Part shown: positions 5,462 through 7,417 of the stretch, piece after piece
Layout of the letters: every line of letters starts with the position of its first letter
Numbering within the stretch: position 1 is the first letter of the stretch
Source of the DNA: Patescibacteria group bacterium UBA1449
Lineage (GTDB): Bacteria; Patescibacteriota; Microgenomatia; UBA1400; UBA1449
Reading direction: 5' to 3'
Assembly: GCA_002335355.1 (NCBI GenBank)
Contig: DCTD01000073.1
Coordinates: forward strand, 1 to 7,417
Length of the DNA: 7,417 nucleotides
Notes under the pieces: generated by a model
The model's database searches: none
Told to the model about the DNA's origin: nothing
The model's input: only the letters and a program-made list of their open reading frames with translations
Program-made: the position numbers and the translations under genes

Positions 5462-5630
5462 AGTACTGTTGCTTACTTTAAGCACTAACTAATTTTTGGA
5501 TTTTTGCTTCTGAGGTTTTCTATCCTCTTATTGTCCATTTTCCTCTAAATTGGTTCTTTACTCTTTAAACTTGTCACATTCGTGTCAAGATAAATAGCAC
5601 AATGATTTCTAACAAAAATCACGTATTACT
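5462..5630 (+). promoter_or_regulatory. Putative long structured 5' leader of the DEAD-box helicase mRNA
   Basis: The stretch between the TATAAT boxes and the helicase ATG has no gene. A small hairpin TGCTTA (5470-5475) / TAAGCA (5479-5484) is followed within about ten bases by T-rich sequence, like a weak attenuator. A pyrimidine-rich tract runs from about 5492 to 5575. A second hairpin pairs CTTGTCAC (5570-5577) with GTGTCAAG (5582-5589) around ATTC, with one T-T mismatch. The start itself (ATTACT before ATG) lacks a Shine-Dalgarno sequence. Cold-shock helicase mRNAs in other bacteria carry long regulatory leaders; a similar role here is inference. Confidence 0.35.
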
Positions 5631-6800
5631 ATGTTTAAACAACAAACAAGAGCTAGTTTTTCAAAAAAACAAAACTGGCGAAGAAAACCAAAGACGCAAA
5701 CCTTAGACATTTCAAAATTTATCAATAAAGCTAAAGTAAACCTAATAGCTCCTGAAGAGCTAAGGTATGATACTTTTAATGAATTTGATCTTATTGAACA
5801 GGTTAAGGATTGTATTGCTAAACGAGGATTTACTACACCTACTCCAATTCAGGATAAAGCTATTCCTTTAGTAATAAATGGGAGTGATTTACTTGGGATA
5901 GCTAACACTGGCACAGGTAAAACGGGAGCTTTTTTAATTCCTTTAGTAAACAAAGTTACCAAAAGCCGAACTGAAAAAGTTCTGATTATTACGCCTACTA
6001 GAGAACTTGCGCTTCAAATACTCAGCGAGTTTAACCTAATTGCTCGACCTTTAGGCATCCAATCCGTGTTATGTATTGGTGGAACAAACATGTATCAACA
6101 ACGGAGATGTTTACTTACTCCTTTTAATTTTGTTATTGGAACGCCTGGGAGAATAAAAGATTTGATAAGTCAAAAAGCGTTATCAATTGCTGATTTTCGA
6201 TCAGTTGTTCTTGATGAGGTCGATTGTATGTTGGATATGGGGTTTATTCATGATATTAAAGCCATACTAAGCTATTTACCTACAGTTCGGCAGTCTCTTT
6301 TCTTTTCGGCTACCGTGACTGATCAAGTATCAAAGCTAATTCAAGATTTCTCCCATAATGTAATGACAGTCTCTGTTAAAAAAGCAGATACTGCTGAAAC
6401 AGTAAATCAAAATATAATCCGGTATACTGATGACCGAGATAAAATTGAAACGCTTCATCAGCTCCTGATACAAAAAGGGTTTGAGAAAGTCCTAATATTT
6501 GGGAGAACTAAGTGGGGAGTCAGTAAACTGTCAGACAGATTGAGAGAGAGAGGTTTCAAGGCTGATTCTATTCACGGCAACAAAACACAAGCTCAAAGGC
6601 AACGGGCATTATCGATGTTCAGACAAAACTTCATAACTGTCTTAGTAGCTACAGATGTAGCTTCTCGAGGGTTGGACATAGATGGTGTAACTCATGTGAT
6701 TAACTACGATATCCCAGCTACCTATGATGACTATGTACATAGAATTGGTAGAACTGGAAGAAATAACAAAGGTGGTATTGCCTTAACGTTTGTCAGTTAA
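5631..6800 (+). CDS. Minimal DEAD-box ATP-dependent RNA helicase (DEVD variant)
   Basis: Cytoplasmic ATP-dependent RNA helicase of 389 residues that unwinds short RNA duplexes in ribosome assembly, RNA turnover or cold adaptation. Both RecA-like domains are present with all motifs: Q motif GFTTPTPIQ (66-74), motif I ANTGTGKT (91-98), Ia PTRELA (122-127), GG (150-151), TPGR (171-174), motif II DEVD (195-198), SAT (226-228), motif IV VLIFGRT (287-293), motif V ATDVASRGLDI (340-350) and motif VI HRIGRTGR (370-377). The usual DEAD is DEVD. Walker B Asp and Glu are kept, so activity is expected. The basic N-terminal extension (1-40) contains SKKQNWRRKPK and ISKFINKA. The protein stops at ALTFVS, just after the helicase core, with no RNA-binding tail. 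The start is the first ATG after an in-frame TAA. The gene converges on an RRM gene with 14 nt between stops. The context suggests RNA chaperoning. Confidence 0.96.
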   Translation: MFKQQTRASFSKKQNWRRKPKTQTLDISKFINKAKVNLIAPEELRYDTFNEFDLIEQVKDCIAKRGFTTPTPIQDKAIPLVINGSDLLGIANTGTGKTGAFLIPLVNKVTKSRTEKVLIITPTRELALQILSEFNLIARPLGIQSVLCIGGTNMYQQRRCLLTPFNFVIGTPGRIKDLISQKALSIADFRSVVLDEVDCMLDMGFIHDIKAILSYLPTVRQSLFFSATVTDQVSKLIQDFSHNVMTVSVKKADTAETVNQNIIRYTDDRDKIETLHQLLIQKGFEKVLIFGRTKWGVSKLSDRLRERGFKADSIHGNKTQAQRQRALSMFRQNFITVLVATDVASRGLDIDGVTHVINYDIPATYDDYVHRIGRTGRNNKGGIALTFVS

Positions 6801-6814
6801 CATGATAGCTAAAG

Positions 6815-7132
6815 TTAGATAACTAATCCCCACTTACGTCTATGGCTTGACTGACCATTGACCGTATTCGTAGTACGGTTTGTCTTTTGACTCCGTTCTT
6901 CACGGACGCTAATGGATTTATCTGCTAGAGTACTTTTATGTAGTAGAGCTATTGCGTTTTCAGCTTCTTTTTCTGTACTCATTTCCACAAAACCAAAGCC
7001 TCTACTTAAACTGGTAGATCTGTCAGTAATAATCCGCACGGATACAACAGTACCGGCTTGTAAGAAGTGAGTTTTTAACTGTTGGTTAGTTGTTTGTGGA
7101 TTAAGCCCACTAACAAAGAGATTTTTTTTCAT
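6815..7132 (-). CDS. Single-RRM RNA-binding protein
   Basis: RNA-binding protein of 105 residues with one RNA-recognition motif. RNP2 is LFVSGL (5-10), RNP1 is RGFGFVEM (44-51), and the phenylalanines in both are the RNA-stacking residues. The helix-1 region is TTNQQLKTHFLQAG and helix 2 is KEAENAIALLHKS. The last strand ISVREERSQ is followed by a polar basic tail (KTNRTTNTVNGQSSHRRK). Bacterial proteins of this type are small RNA-binding proteins or chaperones, several of them cold-induced in cyanobacteria. The role here is inferred. The tail ends RRKWGLVI, four residues past the Trp where its neighbour ends. The start at 7132 is fixed by AAAGGA, with the AGGA core 8 nt upstream, inside a hairpin (7138-7161). 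It has its own likely promoter. It lies downstream of a second RRM gene and converges on the helicase gene. Confidence 0.92.
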   Translation of the reverse strand: MKKNLFVSGLNPQTTNQQLKTHFLQAGTVVSVRIITDRSTSLSRGFGFVEMSTEKEAENAIALLHKSTLADKSISVREERSQKTNRTTNTVNGQSSHRRKWGLVI

Positions 7133-7137
7133 AGCAC

Positions 7138-7161
7138 GGTTCCTTTCAAGATAAGGAAACC
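7138..7161 (-). promoter_or_regulatory. Hairpin sequestering the RRM gene's Shine-Dalgarno sequence
   Basis: In the minus-strand mRNA, GGUU-U-CCUU pairs with AAGGAACC around the loop AUCUUGA. That gives eight base pairs with one bulged U. On the plus strand the arms are 7138-7145 and 7153-7161. The 3' arm contains most of the ribosome-binding AAAGGA that lies just before the RRM start codon. Folding would hide the ribosome site, so translation could be controlled by temperature, a ligand or a bound protein, such as the RRM protein itself. The pairing is seen; the control is inferred. Confidence 0.5.
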
Positions 7162-7197
7162 TTTGAAAAAGAAGAAAGACACACTGAATAAAGGAAC

Positions 7198-7227
7198 AGT
7201 AAAGTGGAATCTCAATTATTTTGTCAA
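7198..7227 (-). promoter_or_regulatory. Putative sigma-70-type promoter of the RRM gene
   Basis: On the minus strand, a perfect TTGACA (7222-7227) is followed after 18 nt by TTTACT (7198-7203), a four-of-six match to the -10 consensus. Transcription would begin near 7191, giving a leader of about 58 nt that contains the hairpin covering the ribosome site. Confidence 0.5.
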
Positions 7228-7269
7228 AAGCTTCAAGTTATTTAAAGTCATATAGACTTGTTAACGGGT

Positions 7270-7305
7270 GTATTAAAGGGATTGTTTTATCAATCCCTTT
7301 AATAC
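7270..7305. terminator. Perfect 15-bp inverted repeat between the two RRM genes
   Basis: GTATTAAAGGGATTG (7270-7284) and CAATCCCTTTAATAC (7291-7305) pair perfectly around a 6-nt loop, 11 nt beyond the stop of the upstream RRM gene. Position and stem length fit a transcription terminator for that minus-strand gene. There is no U-run after the stem (CACCCG follows on the minus strand), so it could act instead as an mRNA 3'-end protector or a protein site. Confidence 0.6.
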
Positions 7306-7316
7306 TATAAACATAT

Positions 7317-7417
7317 TTACCATCTTTTAGGACCTGAGAAACTTCTTCGTTGTCCTCCTCTATCACCTCTGTCTTCCATTGGACGGGCTTCATTGACAAT
7401 GAGAGCTCTACCATTAA
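7317..7417 (-). CDS. C-terminal end of a second RRM RNA-binding protein (partial)
   Basis: The minus strand reads in from the right edge and stops at TAA (7317-7319), giving 33 visible codons. NGRALIVNEARPMEDRG is the typical last beta strand of a bacterial RRM protein ('G-R-x-L-x-V-N-E-A-R-P'). It is followed by an Arg/Gly-rich tail (DRGGQRRSFSGPKRW) of the kind that adds non-specific RNA affinity. The RNP1 and RNP2 motifs lie outside the window. It is clearly related to the next minus-strand gene, so the two form a tandem RRM pair, but its tail is more RGG-like and its last strand closer to the family pattern. The alternative frame over this segment is open but has no family pattern. Confidence 0.82.
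   Translation of the reverse strand, partial: NGRALIVNEARPMEDRGDRGGQRRSFSGPKRW

Noticed and set aside
5485..5538. Minus-strand 17-residue frame (MDNKRIENLRSKNPKIS) with a GAGG 5' of its ATG
   Set aside because: It is too short to support as a gene, and its 'ribosome site' is the reverse of a pyrimidine-rich leader.
1..7417. tRNA or rRNA genes, CRISPR repeats, insertion sequences, toxin-antitoxin or phage-defence modules
   Set aside because: I saw no cloverleaf or rRNA-like sequence, spaced direct repeats, transposase motifs or defence-type domains on either strand by eye.

Overview
This is an AT-rich, gene-dense bacterial window. The gene set suggests a member of the Candidate Phyla Radiation (Patescibacteria), possibly a Microgenomates-like lineage. 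The reasons are a membrane-anchored class-A-fold serine hydrolase ending in a KFGE / QLHDCG / CVMTRG block, tiny CPxC zinc-ribbon proteins, a minimal DEAD-box helicase with an 'ISKFINKA' N-terminal extension and a DEVD Walker B box, and small single-RRM proteins. The assignment rests on recalled family resemblance, not a search. No in-frame TGA suggests a recoded stop codon.

Left part (1-2358, minus strand): two genes of a MacAB-type ABC exporter, a periplasmic-adaptor/membrane-fusion protein followed 26 nt later by a MacB-like permease. The permease runs off the window edge. No ATPase gene is visible. A run of nine A at 52-60 falls in the permease's last membrane segments and makes the frame beyond it uncertain. 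A 384-nt divergent intergenic region separates this operon from a plus-strand serine hydrolase (2743-3735) of the beta-lactamase/D,D-peptidase fold. An in-frame TAG lies just upstream of that gene's chosen start.

Middle part (3778-5400): a strong bidirectional hairpin terminator ends the hydrolase gene and the convergent minus-strand gene for a glycine-zipper stress protein with a DUF2795-like C-terminus. Next comes a 338-nt intergenic region with several inverted repeats. It leads to two small zinc-ribbon genes on the plus strand, 9 nt apart.

Right part (5401-7417): an RNA-metabolism cluster. A DEAD-box RNA helicase has two TATAAT boxes and a possible leader of about 180 nt. It converges, with only 14 nt between stop codons, on an RRM RNA-binding protein gene. 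That gene's Shine-Dalgarno sequence is buried in a hairpin. The C-terminal end of a second RRM protein lies at the window's right edge, separated from the first by a perfect 15-bp inverted repeat. Both protein types remodel or bind RNA, and their leaders look built for post-transcriptional control.

Translation starts are mixed. The stress protein and the RRM protein have clear Shine-Dalgarno sequences. The hydrolase, both zinc-ribbon genes and the helicase do not. No tRNA, rRNA, CRISPR array or insertion sequence was seen.
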